64,000 nt of DNA from Dipodascopsis uninucleata var. uninucleata (GCA_030568195.1 JAJLTO010000004.1:558001-622000), one strand, 5' to 3'; counted from the stretch's first letter, positions 1 through 10,869 are shown. Made by a program: numbers and translations. The notes: generated from the letters alone by a model not told the origin.

Positions 1-257
1 TGGGGAAAAATATTGACCCATGATTTAAGTCTACTTATCAAAGTTTTATTAGTCTCGGTAAATCTCTTATCGCAGTAATCAAAAAAGCCTAATTCCTGTT
101 ATGCACCTTGAAGTCCAAAAAGCAATGACAGCTCCGCCAACCAGTGATCGTTTAGCTAGTGCCGCCTGTAGATCGACGATCTCTTTGCTTGTGCATTCAA
201 CTCAGAACGTTTTCATTTAATTTATCTGGCAGCTTTCTAAACGTCCATAAAGCAACA

Positions 258-2051
258 ATGTTCGGCTACTGCAATTATTTCAAATATAAGGGTATCTTGT
301 AAGTGTAGGAAGCATCATATTGAATAATGTCCCAATAGACATTGGTAACGTGCCGATTCTAATGGCAGCAAGAGCTCATTTATAACTGACAATTATCTGA
401 TGACTTATGCAGACAGAAAAAGAGGGAGGAACGAGATGCAAAGATTGCGGAGTTAATGCCAGTCTATGGACAGCCATTGACAAGCATAGATGTTGAAATC
501 CTCAAAACACCGGTATCGCAAGTAGTCGCCAAGGTTCATGAAGGCATTATCAAGCCAATTGACGTTTTGCATGCGTATGGAAAGCAGACCCTAAAGGCTC
601 AGGAAGATACCAACTGCATAACTGAAATTGCTTTTAAAGATGCTGAGAAGCAGGCTGAAATCTGTAATGTCAACGGACCTCTTGCTGGTATTCCAGTCTC
701 TTTCAAGGATACTGTCTCTTTCAAGGGCTATGATTCTACTCTAGGGTATGCAGCCAACGCCTTCAAGCCAATGCCTTTTGATGCACCACTAGTCACCATG
801 TTAAAGGATGCTGGAGCGTTGCCGTACTGTAAAACTAATATACCAATGACTCTCTTGTCATACGAGTCTTACAACAATGTCTTTGGCCGAACTGAGAATC
901 CTCACGTGAAAGGCTATACACCTGGTGGTTCCAGTGGTGGTGAAGCGGCTCTTATTGCCTATGGCGGTGGCCGAGTCGGAATGGGTACTGATGTTGCTGG
1001 CTCGGTAAGGGTTCCATCTCATTTCTCTGGACTTTATACTGTTCGATCTTCCTATGGTCGTATTCCGCGTGCTGGAAACAACACTCCAACTAAGGGTCAA
1101 GATGGCATTACTTCAATCTATTCTCCCATGGCCAGAACTTTTGAGGATCTTAAATATGTCTTCAAAGTATTAATTGATATGAAACCTTGGGAATATGATG
1201 GAACTGTTTATCCTATTCCATGGAGAGAAGTCACTCTTCCGAAGAAAATGAAAATCGGTATTCTTACTGATGACGGTGTAGTCGCTCCATCGCCAGCTTG
1301 TGCTCGCGCCCTTAATCTTACTATAGATGCTCTTAAGAAAGCAGGTCACGAAATCGTGGAGTTCAAGCCACCTTCTCACCTCGAGGGTCTCCGAATTGCA
1401 ACACAATTGATCGTCGCCGATGCAGGAAGAACTGCAACCGGAGGTCTCATGGGTTCTTTCGAGTCGTATGACGCTGGTGTTACTAAGTTCCTATGGGTTT
1501 GTCGACTACCCCGCTTTATTACGACCATTATGGCTTGGTACTTCGAGAAGATTAAGGGTGATAATGTTATTGCAACCATGCTCCGATCTTTCCACGAGAA
1601 GACTATGACTGAATATATGGCCCTGGTTTGGGAACGCGAAGGATATAGAGCGCAATATTTCAATGCCTGGAAAGAGAGTGGAATAGATTTCTTATTGACT
1701 GTTCCTAACGCTACTCCTGCATTGCCTCATAATGGCATGCTCAATGCGTTTGGTTCCGTTGGATACGCTTCTACTTATAACTTGGTTGACTACTCAGCTG
1801 GTGTTATACCAGTCACTCACGTTGACAAAGATCTAGATGCCTTGCCAGCAGATTTCGATCTTAGTAAGCTTAACTATATTGCTAAAGGAGCATACAAAAA
1901 CTACAACGCTAGTAAGATGCATGGCCTTCCAGTAGGTGTGCAGATCGTAGGAAGACGTCTTGAAGAGGAGAAAGTTCTTGCTATAATGGAGAACGTCATT
2001 GGTGCTCTGAAGGACATCGGTGTCGAGTACAAGCTCCTTAATGAGCTGTAG
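258..2051 (+). CDS. Amidase (amidase-signature family, fungal acetamidase type)
   Basis: Hydrolyses carboxamides to acid plus ammonia, probably for nitrogen scavenging in the cytosol. The protein is 559 residues, normal for fungal acetamidases. The Ser-cisSer-Lys triad is visible: Lys112 in VSFKDT, Ser187 in GGSSGGE and Ser211 in GTDVAGSVR, with the same spacing as in fatty acid amide hydrolase. I model two exons, 258-298 and 413-2051. The intron has donor GTAAGT at 299 and branch CTGAC at 386-390 before the AG at 411-412. Splicing restores the N-terminal helix QKKREERDAKIAEL, which resembles the KAKRDAQIA-type start of fungal amidases. Without it, translation would begin at the ATG at 456 and lose this helix. 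The family is certain; the first 14 residues are inferred from the splice model. Confidence 0.88.
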
Positions 2052-2140
2052 GCTACACTATAGATTTGTACTTTGTTAGGAAGCAGTTAAAGCCTGAGAT
2101 TATTTACTATAACAAACGTTTCTGTTACATTTGACACCTT

Positions 2141-2991
2141 TTATTCAATGATATTTATATCTAAGCATGATGTGTAAAATTCTTGTGGTGCACCTGGTTC
2201 ACATGCAGGAATTTTTGGAAAGTGCCAAGCCCATACGATGTTATATACACCTGGAGCTATTGAGTCCGGTAAAAAAAAAGTACCACGACATGGCTGAGCT
2301 GTTCTTCCGTATATATTGTTATCACTTACGGCGCAGCGACCATCATCAAAATTGAACGGTCCGGCAAATACGTTTGAAACGTTGAGCATATCTTGTACTG
2401 TAGTCAATTGGGCGCCTGGCTCATGAGCCCATAGCCAGACGTAGTGACCAGGATGCGGTTTATAGTCAGGGGCTAGCCTATCCACTGTGACGTGACCATT
2501 CTCATCATATTGAGCAGTAATATTATCACCTGGTCTCGCAGTGAGCATAGGATATTCTGTAGAATAAGCAGGCGTTTGCTGATCTGCCTTACATAGACTT
2601 GTTGAAAGAGTTGGATTCAGGAGCTCGTAAGTCTCTGCATCATCATAGTGGCCCTCTGAAATAAGCATTATTAGTTTAGCTGTTCACTATTACCACGATA
2701 TTCAGTACAGAAAAATAATTCGATGCACTCAACAACTTACGATAGTTTCTAATGTACCCTGTTGATATGATATTTCCATCGAGTGGGTCAGTAGCGTAGA
2801 GCACATCGATCTACATACGACTATTATTAGAGACTCTCCTGTTCTTATAGATTTATAAAGCTACAGAACATGCTGAAAACTTTTGCAATCAAGCAAGTTA
2901 GAAGAGAAAAAAGTGTACTCACCCAAGAATGTGCTCGAACCGAAGCGATTAGAGCTATTAGAATTAGAGAAATCGATACGAAAGATGTCAT
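2141..2991 (-). CDS. Secreted histidine-brace protein, LPMO-like (DUF7492-type)
   Basis: Three exons rebuilt here (minus strand 2991-2923, 2810-2741, 2655-2141) give 217 residues in one frame, with donors GTGAGT and GTAAGT. Residues 1-20 form a signal peptide ending SVRA; the mature protein then begins His21-Ser-Trp, the arrangement used by copper lytic polysaccharide monooxygenases. Further matches to the fungal DUF7492-type secreted family, as I remember it: PGDNITAQYDENGHVT (His101 as candidate second brace histidine), NFDDGRC at about 148-154, and FYTSCLD near the C-terminus with an aromatic residue in the usual axial-ligand region. Five or more cysteines suggest disulfides. There is no C-terminal extension, GPI signal or binding module. 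Copper binding and substrate are inference. The exon structure is strongly supported by phase and homology; the family name rests on memory. Confidence 0.75.
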
Positions 2992-3521
2992 TCTTTCATC
3001 TACTCTATTCGAATTTGACCAAAAATCACAAAATAATGAAAATAAAAAGCTGTAGGAAGGCAGTAATAAAAGAAGGATCGGAGGATATTATGCACAGAAT
3101 CGACTGCTAATGCACAGAATTATCAGGAAAGAAATTATTGACATAACAAAAAAGATTCATTCATTAGCTCAGAGAGTTATAAATTATGTTATATATCTCT
3201 ATTTCTATAATCATAGATATAGATGCATATAGCAGAGGTAAAGGATTCATGACTTTCGTGTAGTGAGATGTAAAACTCTTGACTCCCGCAATTACTTTGT
3301 TCCGGTGCGGCTATACGTCGCAGCCGCATAATAATGTCAGTGCAAATCTATGCAGCAATAGAAACATAATAGTTAAAACAAAATAATTTGGTTACAAAAA
3401 AGTAAACAGAAGATTCTAAACAAGACTAAACAAAGTAGAATAATCAAAAAAAATAGCGTGAAGTGAAAGGAAAGGACATTAAAATAAAATGTAGTTACAT
3501 ATGTCATCACCATCAGAAACG
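2992..3521. promoter_or_regulatory. Intergenic: promoter of the histidine-brace gene
   Basis: AT-rich stretch between the start of the secreted histidine-brace gene and the 3' end of SPA2. It carries a directly repeated ATGCACAGAAT (about 3090 and 3111) and no convincing gene. Confidence 0.4.
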
Positions 3522-5723
3522 TCATAGTAGAGAAGTGTTTCGAAGTTTCGCAACCTTAACAAGGTCTACCACAGAATTAACTGTACTAGCAACTGCAGCC
3601 TCAAACACTGAAACGGGTGCAATTCCAGCAGACAGAACATGATTTTTAGCAGCAAGTACCAAATTATTAGTTGTCACAGACACACGACTAAGAACCTTAG
3701 TAGAAGACTGAGAACCTGTCATGCCAGTATCCAGACCGTCTGCTTCTGCAAGAATATTCTTCACACAGGTGATCAAGGAGCGAACAGATTCCATAAATAA
3801 AGATTCGATCTTTGTTTCACTGACAACAGGGGCTATTCTAAGAACATCATCAACAATAGAATGAAAATTCTGGAAATCTGAAAGCGCAATCATGCCGGAT
3901 TCTGAGATATACGGCGAATCCAGGGGTAATTTGGTTTTAGTGTAGGTACGATCATGTTCAATACTCAACTCAGGAGCATCTATTTGTTCACGTAGTCGTC
4001 TATTTTCTGTTTCAAGGACTGAGATGCGATTCATCATCTGATTAGCTTTCTCACGATTGGTAGACTCGAACGATGCCAGGGTCCTCATTTCTGAAATAAA
4101 CTTCAGTGCCTCAACTCTAACTTGTTCTGTTACCTGATGTTGCTCTTGGAGTTTCAATTTTAGCCTTTCATGTTCGGCAAGCAGATCCTCATACTCTCGA
4201 TGCTGCTCAAAGTTTGGAGATGATGGTTGAATAATAACAGGGGTAGCATGAGAAGGTGATCGAGGCGGTGGACTCATAGCCTTTAGTCTGTCTACTTCCG
4301 TTTCTAGAAGGTTGACCTGGAAGCTGAGTTTTTTATTTGCAGCTGTGATGGTATTGAAGTCATTCTGAATCTTAGCCATCGACGCTCGTTCTAACTCGAT
4401 TATGCCGTGCAATTCTGATAGCTCATTATCTTTTAGCTGTATATTAGCTCTGAGATCATCTACAAGTGTTTGTAAGCCAGAATTTGCTGTCACTTCTTTC
4501 TCGAGGTTTGCGCGAGTTGTCTTTAATTCATCTGTCAACTCGATGATCTCCTGGTCATTCGCAGTTTGTAGTTGTTCCACGCTACTCCTGTTAACAGGAC
4601 TGGAACGATTACCAAAGCTTGACTCTCCTTTGTATCTGTAGTTAAAATTGCTGGCATTATTTACACTTTCATTCGAATTTGGTTCAAATGATCTTGCAAC
4701 AGAAAGCGGCTTCACGGACGATACATCAGCGTCAGAGCTGATGGAACCCAGCGAAGCAATTGAGGCGACGCCATTTAGCTTGCCAATCATACCATGCCCA
4801 ATTGAACCGTCAAAGGACACTGTTTGCTTATCGAAATTTTCATCTGCTTCTTCGTTGCCTTTCCTCACTCCCTCCTCCTCTTTTTCTTCTTCTTCTTCTT
4901 CTTCTTCTTCTTCTTCTTCTTCTTCGTCATCATCACTTTTTTCCACCATAACGGACTTCGATGGTACAACAGTAGTTGCCTGGAAGGTTCGAGGAAGTGG
5001 TCTTCCAATGTTATTACTATTATTAGTCGAAATTGAAGATGATGACCCAGTTGCACGGTGTGTTTGCTCGTTATTACTAACGTTGCTACTACTATGACTG
5101 TGGTACTGAATTTGCGGTAGCTTAGATTGCAAGTTCGTAGATGAATAAGATCCATGCGAATAAAGAGGCGTGATACTAGATGAAGGCATTTGACCTTGAG
5201 TAGGTGATCTAGTCTGTCCAGAAGAAATCTTAACATGCACTTCTTGAGGTTGCAAAGGACTCTGAGAAAACATATTCGATCCTGTAGTACCCTCAGAACC
5301 ACCAGACCCACCAATATGGAGATTCTGCGAAAGAGACGGAACACGTCTGACGACCTCGAAAAAGACATCCAAGACAAGGTCTCTAAATCTAGGCTGCTGC
5401 AGCACCGATAAATGCTCTCTCGTTTGGTTTCTCTTGGGATGAAACTCACTCTTCGGTTCCAGTGAACTGGGAACTTTCATTCCAGTATTAGTACTGTCAG
5501 CCTCCTTGATTCGCCGCTGAAGTTCGTCATGAATATCAGTTGACAGTTCGACAAAAGGGACCCGTGGCATTCGATGCAGTCTCTCTCGCGATTTCGCTTG
5601 ACGAGGAGAAGGTGGCGGCAAGACTATATCGTCCGATACATTGAGGAAGGAGGCGAACGCGCTGTAATGCTTTCGAAGCACTTGCTCAAATGGTGCCGGT
5701 TCTTCTTCATGAGAAGCAGACAT
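3522..5723 (-). CDS. SPA2: Polarisome scaffold Spa2
   Basis: Scaffold of the polarisome, which concentrates formin and MAPK components at growing tips and bud sites. It is one 733-residue exon. Two Spa2 homology (GIT/SHD) repeats lie near the N-terminus: a segment with RMPRVPFVELSTDIHDEL (about 52-69) and one with RFRDLVLDVFFEVVRR (about 112-127). The middle is low-complexity and Ser-rich, with a run of about 20 acidic residues encoded by a GAA microsatellite (about 265-285). A long coiled coil follows (about 390-580). The C-terminal 150 residues are a globular conserved block beginning near SDFQNFHSIVDDVLR. The start is the first ATG of the frame and the N-terminus lies at the usual distance from the first repeat. 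Spa2 proteins vary in length (roughly 700-1500 residues), so this is a compact one. Confidence 0.87.
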   Translation of the reverse strand: MSASHEEEPAPFEQVLRKHYSAFASFLNVSDDIVLPPPSPRQAKSRERLHRMPRVPFVELSTDIHDELQRRIKEADSTNTGMKVPSSLEPKSEFHPKRNQTREHLSVLQQPRFRDLVLDVFFEVVRRVPSLSQNLHIGGSGGSEGTTGSNMFSQSPLQPQEVHVKISSGQTRSPTQGQMPSSSITPLYSHGSYSSTNLQSKLPQIQYHSHSSSNVSNNEQTHRATGSSSSISTNNSNNIGRPLPRTFQATTVVPSKSVMVEKSDDDEEEEEEEEEEEEEEKEEEGVRKGNEEADENFDKQTVSFDGSIGHGMIGKLNGVASIASLGSISSDADVSSVKPLSVARSFEPNSNESVNNASNFNYRYKGESSFGNRSSPVNRSSVEQLQTANDQEIIELTDELKTTRANLEKEVTANSGLQTLVDDLRANIQLKDNELSELHGIIELERASMAKIQNDFNTITAANKKLSFQVNLLETEVDRLKAMSPPPRSPSHATPVIIQPSSPNFEQHREYEDLLAEHERLKLKLQEQHQVTEQVRVEALKFISEMRTLASFESTNREKANQMMNRISVLETENRRLREQIDAPELSIEHDRTYTKTKLPLDSPYISESGMIALSDFQNFHSIVDDVLRIAPVVSETKIESLFMESVRSLITCVKNILAEADGLDTGMTGSQSSTKVLSRVSVTTNNLVLAAKNHVLSAGIAPVSVFEAAVASTVNSVVDLVKVAKLRNTSLL
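4884..4925. repeat. GAA/TTC trinucleotide microsatellite inside SPA2
   Basis: About 14 consecutive TTC units on the + strand, read as GAA (Glu) codons in SPA2. It produces the acidic run and also opens spurious overlapping frames on the other strand. Confidence 0.95.
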
Positions 5724-6724
5724 TGGAATCAGTCTCCGTTTCTGCTTTTGAATATAATTTAATCCCTCTTACTTCCTTGGTTACTCTTTCCCACCTATAA
5801 AGATTAAAGATTGCTGAACTTCGTCTATTTTCTCTTTATGTTCTGCCACTAATCTGCTGTAAGAGCACTCGTTGAAAGTCACAATAGTTTAACCGTAGAA
5901 AGTCCTGCTAAGTAAACGAGAAGAATTACTATATCACGGTGAAAAATGGGTCAAATGATCCAAACAGTTTGACAGGCCAATTATCTCTCTGACAGGATAA
6001 AAAGGACGTGTAAAATGGTTAGCTTCTAAAATATTAGCAATCTAGTATTTTGTTTTTATCAGGGGCTGACAGGACGGTGAGGTTAAAAAAAGACTTGTCG
6101 ACGGACCTCCCTTTTTAGATATGTTTGTACTCTAGCCACAGACCAGTCAAAAAAGAAAAATCACAGAGATTGCAACTCTTATATATTGGTTAGTGAGGTG
6201 CTACTATATAATCTTGACGATGTTCTCTAAATCAAAAATATGATGTAGTGATCGACAAATAGCGGAAATGGCTATAAATAACAGAATTTAAATGCAAAGG
6301 CAAGGGGGTTTTACTGGGGACTGAAAGTGAGGATCAGAATATTACTAGGCTGCTGCAAGATAGTTTGTGTCTATAAATTTTGAGCTAGAAGTTAATTTAT
6401 GATAATCCTCTGACACGAGTGAGCAATCATAGTTTCAAGTATTATAGAGCTAGAAATATGTGTCAAAAGTAAGAAATGGTTCATAAAGATGTTTTACAAA
6501 CGGATGGCAAATGAAGCAGAGAGTTAAATGCATTGCACCAACTATTCAAAAGCAAGAGATAATACACAATATGGTTACAATATATAGTTACAAGCTTTTG
6601 CAAAAATAAAGAATAAAAAAGGAACTGAGAATTCCGTATGTAGAAGAATATCGCCAGTTGAAGACGCCGCAGTTCTTGCGGGGAAAAGTGACGTAGCGAG
6701 AAAGTCGAAATGAAAATCACAAAC
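5724..6724. other. Intergenic region, SPA2 promoter
   Basis: Just over 1 kb between the SPA2 start and the 3' end of the guanine deaminase gene. It is AT-rich. The only repeated element I see is TGACAGG, three times between about 5969 and 6075. No coding, tRNA or structured RNA signal stands out. Confidence 0.4.
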
Positions 6725-8083
6725 TTACGAAGCGTTCTGAGATAAAACAAGACGTCCATTGACCCAAACATCTGATACGTTACGGTCATCACCATTGAAA
6801 AGCCACTTCGCGATGAGATCCTCCGTATTTTGGAGCTCCCATGGAAAAACATCTACCGGCGATGACCGAGAAGTCAGATCGATAAATTGAGCATCAAACT
6901 TCTTACCGACTTCGAAGTTACCTAAGATATCTGACATGCCACATACAGCAGCACCTCCAAGAGTAGCAAGATGTAGAACATTTTCAATGCTTAGCTTGAA
7001 AGAGTCGTCACCTTTCATAGCCAAATGGCGTGAGACCAAAATTGCTTGACGGGCAGTGTGCAAAATAGATGGTGTATAGCCACCAGAGACGTCAGTTCCC
7101 AATCCTACATTGACGCCTCCGTCAAGTAACCACCTCACTCGGGTTTCACCGGACGTTAATGATGAATTGCTTACTGGGCAGTGAGATACACCAGTTCCTC
7201 TGGCGGCCAACAAATCACGTTCACTATCTGTCAAATGGACTGCATGCGCTAAAATAGTTCGCTTAGTGAGTAGGCCACAGTGATCGTATACTCCTGAATA
7301 TGAATCTGCATATGGATGAAGCTCCTTGACCCAAGCAACTTCGTTCTTATTCTCAGATACGTGAGTCTGAATAGGAAGGTTATTCTCCTTCGCATAGGCA
7401 CCAAGCCACTCCATTAGTTCTTTCGTACATGAAGGAGCAAATCGGGGAGTTAAAATTGGGCTTACGATCTTGTATTCGGGATCGATAGCCTTTATATGAT
7501 CAACAACAGAGATAGTAGATTCCTGCGCATCTTCTAGTGATTTATCGCAGTAGAAGTCTGGAGAGTTAGCATTCATGCAACATCGGCCAATGAAAGCACG
7601 CTGACCACGCTCGAAGGCCAGATCAGCAAGAATATTAGTACCATCAACATGCACAGTCGCATAATATGCAGCAGTAGTAGTACCATTAGCCAATGTTCTT
7701 GCAATCACCTTGGAATACACCAACTTCGCACGCTCTGGATCTGCAAATGATGACTCAAGAGGAAATGTATAGCTATTCAACCAGTCGAGCAATGTTGTCT
7801 TTCCGAACAATCCAGCATTAGGATACTGGGAAGCATGGATGTGAGTGTCAAAAAATCCGGGAAAAAAAAAGGAAGCATTATTAGCTGAGAGATCTTTTAG
7901 CAGGTATTCATTATCTTTCCAGCCAAAAGTCTTCGCCGCTGCATCTCCAGATTCTGATTTACTGTCAATGAACACTATTGTGCCCTCGGCATCAACACCA
8001 ACAGCTGTTCCTTTCAAGATCTCGATCTCATTAAAATTCTTCGAGTGAGCGAAAGTACCAAAATATACCGTATTTGGAGCCAT
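6725..8083 (-). CDS. GUD1: Guanine deaminase
   Basis: Converts guanine to xanthine and ammonia in purine salvage and catabolism (cytosolic, zinc-dependent amidohydrolase). Single exon, 452 residues, matching the family's usual 450-490. Metal-binding motifs in order: FFDTHIHASQ (first two zinc histidines), THVSENKNEV, HAVHLTD, HCPVSNSS and GTDVSGGY (catalytic Asp). The C-terminus ends with VSDVWVNGRLVLSQ, typical of the closing beta strand in this family. The start ATG is the only sensible one, directly before the first beta strands (VYFGTFAHS). An allantoicase gene lies 31 kb away, so the purine-degradation genes are not clustered. A telobox with a TATA-like element lies about 340 bases upstream. 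Confidence 0.93.
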   Translation of the reverse strand: MAPNTVYFGTFAHSKNFNEIEILKGTAVGVDAEGTIVFIDSKSESGDAAAKTFGWKDNEYLLKDLSANNASFFFPGFFDTHIHASQYPNAGLFGKTTLLDWLNSYTFPLESSFADPERAKLVYSKVIARTLANGTTTAAYYATVHVDGTNILADLAFERGQRAFIGRCCMNANSPDFYCDKSLEDAQESTISVVDHIKAIDPEYKIVSPILTPRFAPSCTKELMEWLGAYAKENNLPIQTHVSENKNEVAWVKELHPYADSYSGVYDHCGLLTKRTILAHAVHLTDSERDLLAARGTGVSHCPVSNSSLTSGETRVRWLLDGGVNVGLGTDVSGGYTPSILHTARQAILVSRHLAMKGDDSFKLSIENVLHLATLGGAAVCGMSDILGNFEVGKKFDAQFIDLTSRSSPVDVFPWELQNTEDLIAKWLFNGDDRNVSDVWVNGRLVLSQNAS

Positions 8084-8538
8084 CTTAATATATTACTAAT
8101 TTTTCAATGTCCAGCTGTTCAATTGAAATACCAGTTGTAAATTATGATCTATTATATAAAATGATGGAAGCTATGACCCAGGCACGTTGATTCGAGAACT
8201 TATCCAATAGTTAAAAAAATCAACAAATATATTTACAATTCACCAAATCCCAGCAAGAAAACTCAATCTATATAAAATCTTGATCCTGATACCTTCAATC
8301 TACTTTGCGACAGTTATCATGCTCTAAACACGAATATTCTGTACAAGGTCGAATTTGAAAAAGAGCGGACCTGCCATTATTGATAAATAGTCACTCTTTA
8401 TCTCGCTATGGAATGCTAAGCGAGGTTTATATAAGTTTAGGGTTTATATGCGGCGCATTTTCCTACTTACGTGTAGGAGTTGACCGAGAACGACCAACCG
8501 GACACCCGAGGACGCGAAATTTTAATAATTAAGCAATT
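8084..8538. promoter_or_regulatory. Intergenic: GUD1 upstream region with telobox
   Basis: On the minus strand this region holds AACCCTAA (complement of 8434-8441), a Tbf1-type telobox, followed by a TTATATAA TATA-like box. Both are about 340 bases before the GUD1 ATG. No gene is visible. Confidence 0.4.
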
Positions 8539-10869
8539 TCATACCGGAGACGAGCGTCGGGACGCAGAGAAATCAGAATAGAAAGATAACATCTCTGGTG
8601 TAATTGAGCGAGATAAGGACTTCAGGGCTGCATCAAAATGTCGCTTGTAGACCGCGTCTGAAGTAACAGACTCTGACATCGCAGCTAAGCCAGCATCTTG
8701 ACAAAGCGCGACAATATCAGCACCAGAGCAACCATCAGTAGCCTTTGCCAACCAAATAGGGTCGACATCCTCAGCGACAGCCATCGAACGAAATCTAACT
8801 TTGAAAATCTCAAGTCTATCTTGATAGTTAGGAGGTGATACGTAGATCATTCGATCAAAACGACCAGGTCGCAGAAGCGCCGGATCAATAATTTCAGGTC
8901 TGTTCGTAGCTGCTAAAACAAGAACATTGCCGAGCACCTCAATGCCATCAAGTTCATTAAGAAGAGAAGTCAATATACGGTCAGATACAGAAGAAGCATC
9001 TGCAGACGAAGATCGAGTCACAGAAACTGATTCGAACTCATCAAAGAAAATAATTGAGGGTGCAGCATTGCGAGCTTTTCGAAAAATATCTCGAATTGCG
9101 CGCTCAGATTCACCGACATATTTGTTAAAAATCTCAGGTCCCTTGACGGCCAAAAAATTGAGTCCTGCTTCAGTTGCCAAAGCCTTAGCTGTCATAGTTT
9201 TAGAGCAGCCAGGTGGTCCATAAAGCAAAATGCCCTTAGGCGGAGATATCCCTAGTCGTGAAAATGTTTCTGGGTGCTCGAGCGGCCACTGGACCGCTTG
9301 CCGCAACAGTCTTTTGACCTCTAACTGACCACCAATATCTGTCCATGCAACTTTCGGCGTGTCCAGAAAGATTTCACGCATGGCTGATGGTCGCACATTA
9401 CGGATTGCCGCTTCGAAGTCAGCAAAGATTAATGTTTGCGGGTCTTGCTCACGAGTGAGAGCAGTCATAACGGCCTCACGGACGACTGCTACAAGATCGG
9501 CACCAACATATCCATGAGTTTTACCAGCAAGATTACTGCGATCCAGATCGGTGAGCGTTGTTGGAACAGAATGCAAAAGGAGACTTAAGATAGCTAGACG
9601 CGCTGGCGCATCTGGAATACGTAACTCGATTTCCTTCTCGAGCCGGCCAGGTCTTCTCAATGAAGAATCAACTGCTTGTAACCGTGTTGTAGCTGCACAA
9701 ACAACCACTCGATTAGGAAGATTGTCTATTTGCGAAACCAGCGCAGAGATAATCCTAGCGTCCGAATCAGTAGTGGCATCCGCGTCACGTCTTGGCGCGA
9801 GGGCATCCAGTTCGTCAATCAATATGATTGATGGCGCAAACTCCCGTGCCTCTTCGAACACGGCAGCAAGAGCAGACTCCGTGTCACCCTGGTATCTCCC
9901 CAAAATAGCTGCTGGTTCAATACGAAGAATATGACAGTTCTCAGATTCTTCTGCTATTGCTTTGAGTAGACTTGATTTTCCCGTACCAGCAGGTCCATGT
10001 AAAAGAATTCCTCGCGATGGTACCACGTTGAATCGCGTGAATACTTCAGGTTTGTCAAGAGGTAGATGGATTGCCCTACGCACCTGCTCGATCTCTTGGT
10101 CAAGTCCTGCCATCGCCGCATAACCTATTACTGGTAAATTTTGCAATCTAGAGAGAGCAGTAGTATCTGCATCTGCCACTACTATTGCGGTCTTAAGGCT
10201 AGCCTTTCCTATGTAATCCAATATTTTATTGCTGCTAGACCTTGATCCGGAGTCGATACTAATGGAAATTGACTGCATATCTGACGCAAGTGAAGATACA
10301 GGAGATCGACATGAGGGAGCATTTACATCTAAAACGCGAACTTCGTTCTCCAAAGTCATTCCAGGCATAACCAACTTCGGTAGGCTCTCCGCAGGGCCTG
10401 ACACCACCACTCGCGTGAGATCTCGAATAATTGGCTTCTTCTCAGAAATGTTGATATGCATACCGTAGTATATACCAAGTAAACGCTTGACAGTTGTCGA
10501 GATCAAAATGACGTCGGTTCGAGAGATTTCCGAAACAACAATGTGAACAGGCACCTCGATAGCTTTGTTCTGATTTGTAGTCAGCAATACAAAACTTCCA
10601 GCTGTAAGTTTGTGAGCTCGTAAGACCGCTGGATGAACTATGGCAGCAAGGGTATTTGAGGATGCAAGTCCAATTGCTGGTCGAGCAATCAGCGATTCAA
10701 TCTGTATCTCTTGCACCTGAGGCACCGTCGACGATGACGGATTTCCTCCAGTAGGCGAACTTACTATACTCGGAGTACTAGAACTACTAGAAGACTTTGC
10801 TTTCTTAATAGCCGACTTCGAAGCACCACCACCGCTATTCATATTGTTGAGATTTATTTTGGGCGGCAT
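8539..10869 (-). CDS. AFG2: AFG2/DRG1-type AAA ATPase (ribosome biogenesis)
   Basis: Tandem AAA ATPase that releases Rlp24 from pre-60S particles after nuclear export (known for yeast Afg2/Drg1 and human SPATA5). It is 776 residues in one exon. There is a Ser-rich N-terminal tail, an N domain (about 55-200), then D1 with Walker A GPAGTGKS (about 291-298) and Walker B ILIDELDAL. D2 has the Afg2-specific Walker A GPPGCSKT (about 551-558) and KGPEIFNKYVGESERAIRDIF. The GCSKT form, rather than GTGKT, separates it from Cdc48. An oddity is that the D2 Walker B reads FFDEFESVSV, where family members normally have FFDEIDAL. The catalytic DE pair is kept, so activity is expected. Confidence 0.94.
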   Translation of the reverse strand: MPPKINLNNMNSGGGASKSAIKKAKSSSSSSTPSIVSSPTGGNPSSSTVPQVQEIQIESLIARPAIGLASSNTLAAIVHPAVLRAHKLTAGSFVLLTTNQNKAIEVPVHIVVSEISRTDVILISTTVKRLLGIYYGMHINISEKKPIIRDLTRVVVSGPAESLPKLVMPGMTLENEVRVLDVNAPSCRSPVSSLASDMQSISISIDSGSRSSSNKILDYIGKASLKTAIVVADADTTALSRLQNLPVIGYAAMAGLDQEIEQVRRAIHLPLDKPEVFTRFNVVPSRGILLHGPAGTGKSSLLKAIAEESENCHILRIEPAAILGRYQGDTESALAAVFEEAREFAPSIILIDELDALAPRRDADATTDSDARIISALVSQIDNLPNRVVVCAATTRLQAVDSSLRRPGRLEKEIELRIPDAPARLAILSLLLHSVPTTLTDLDRSNLAGKTHGYVGADLVAVVREAVMTALTREQDPQTLIFADFEAAIRNVRPSAMREIFLDTPKVAWTDIGGQLEVKRLLRQAVQWPLEHPETFSRLGISPPKGILLYGPPGCSKTMTAKALATEAGLNFLAVKGPEIFNKYVGESERAIRDIFRKARNAAPSIIFFDEFESVSVTRSSSADASSVSDRILTSLLNELDGIEVLGNVLVLAATNRPEIIDPALLRPGRFDRMIYVSPPNYQDRLEIFKVRFRSMAVAEDVDPIWLAKATDGCSGADIVALCQDAGLAAMSESVTSDAVYKRHFDAALKSLSRSITPEMLSFYSDFSASRRSSPV

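Noticed and set aside
4648-5097. 149-codon + strand frame with a poly-Ser run
   Set aside because: Antisense shadow of SPA2 created by the GAA microsatellite; no family similarity, while the minus strand is clearly SPA2.
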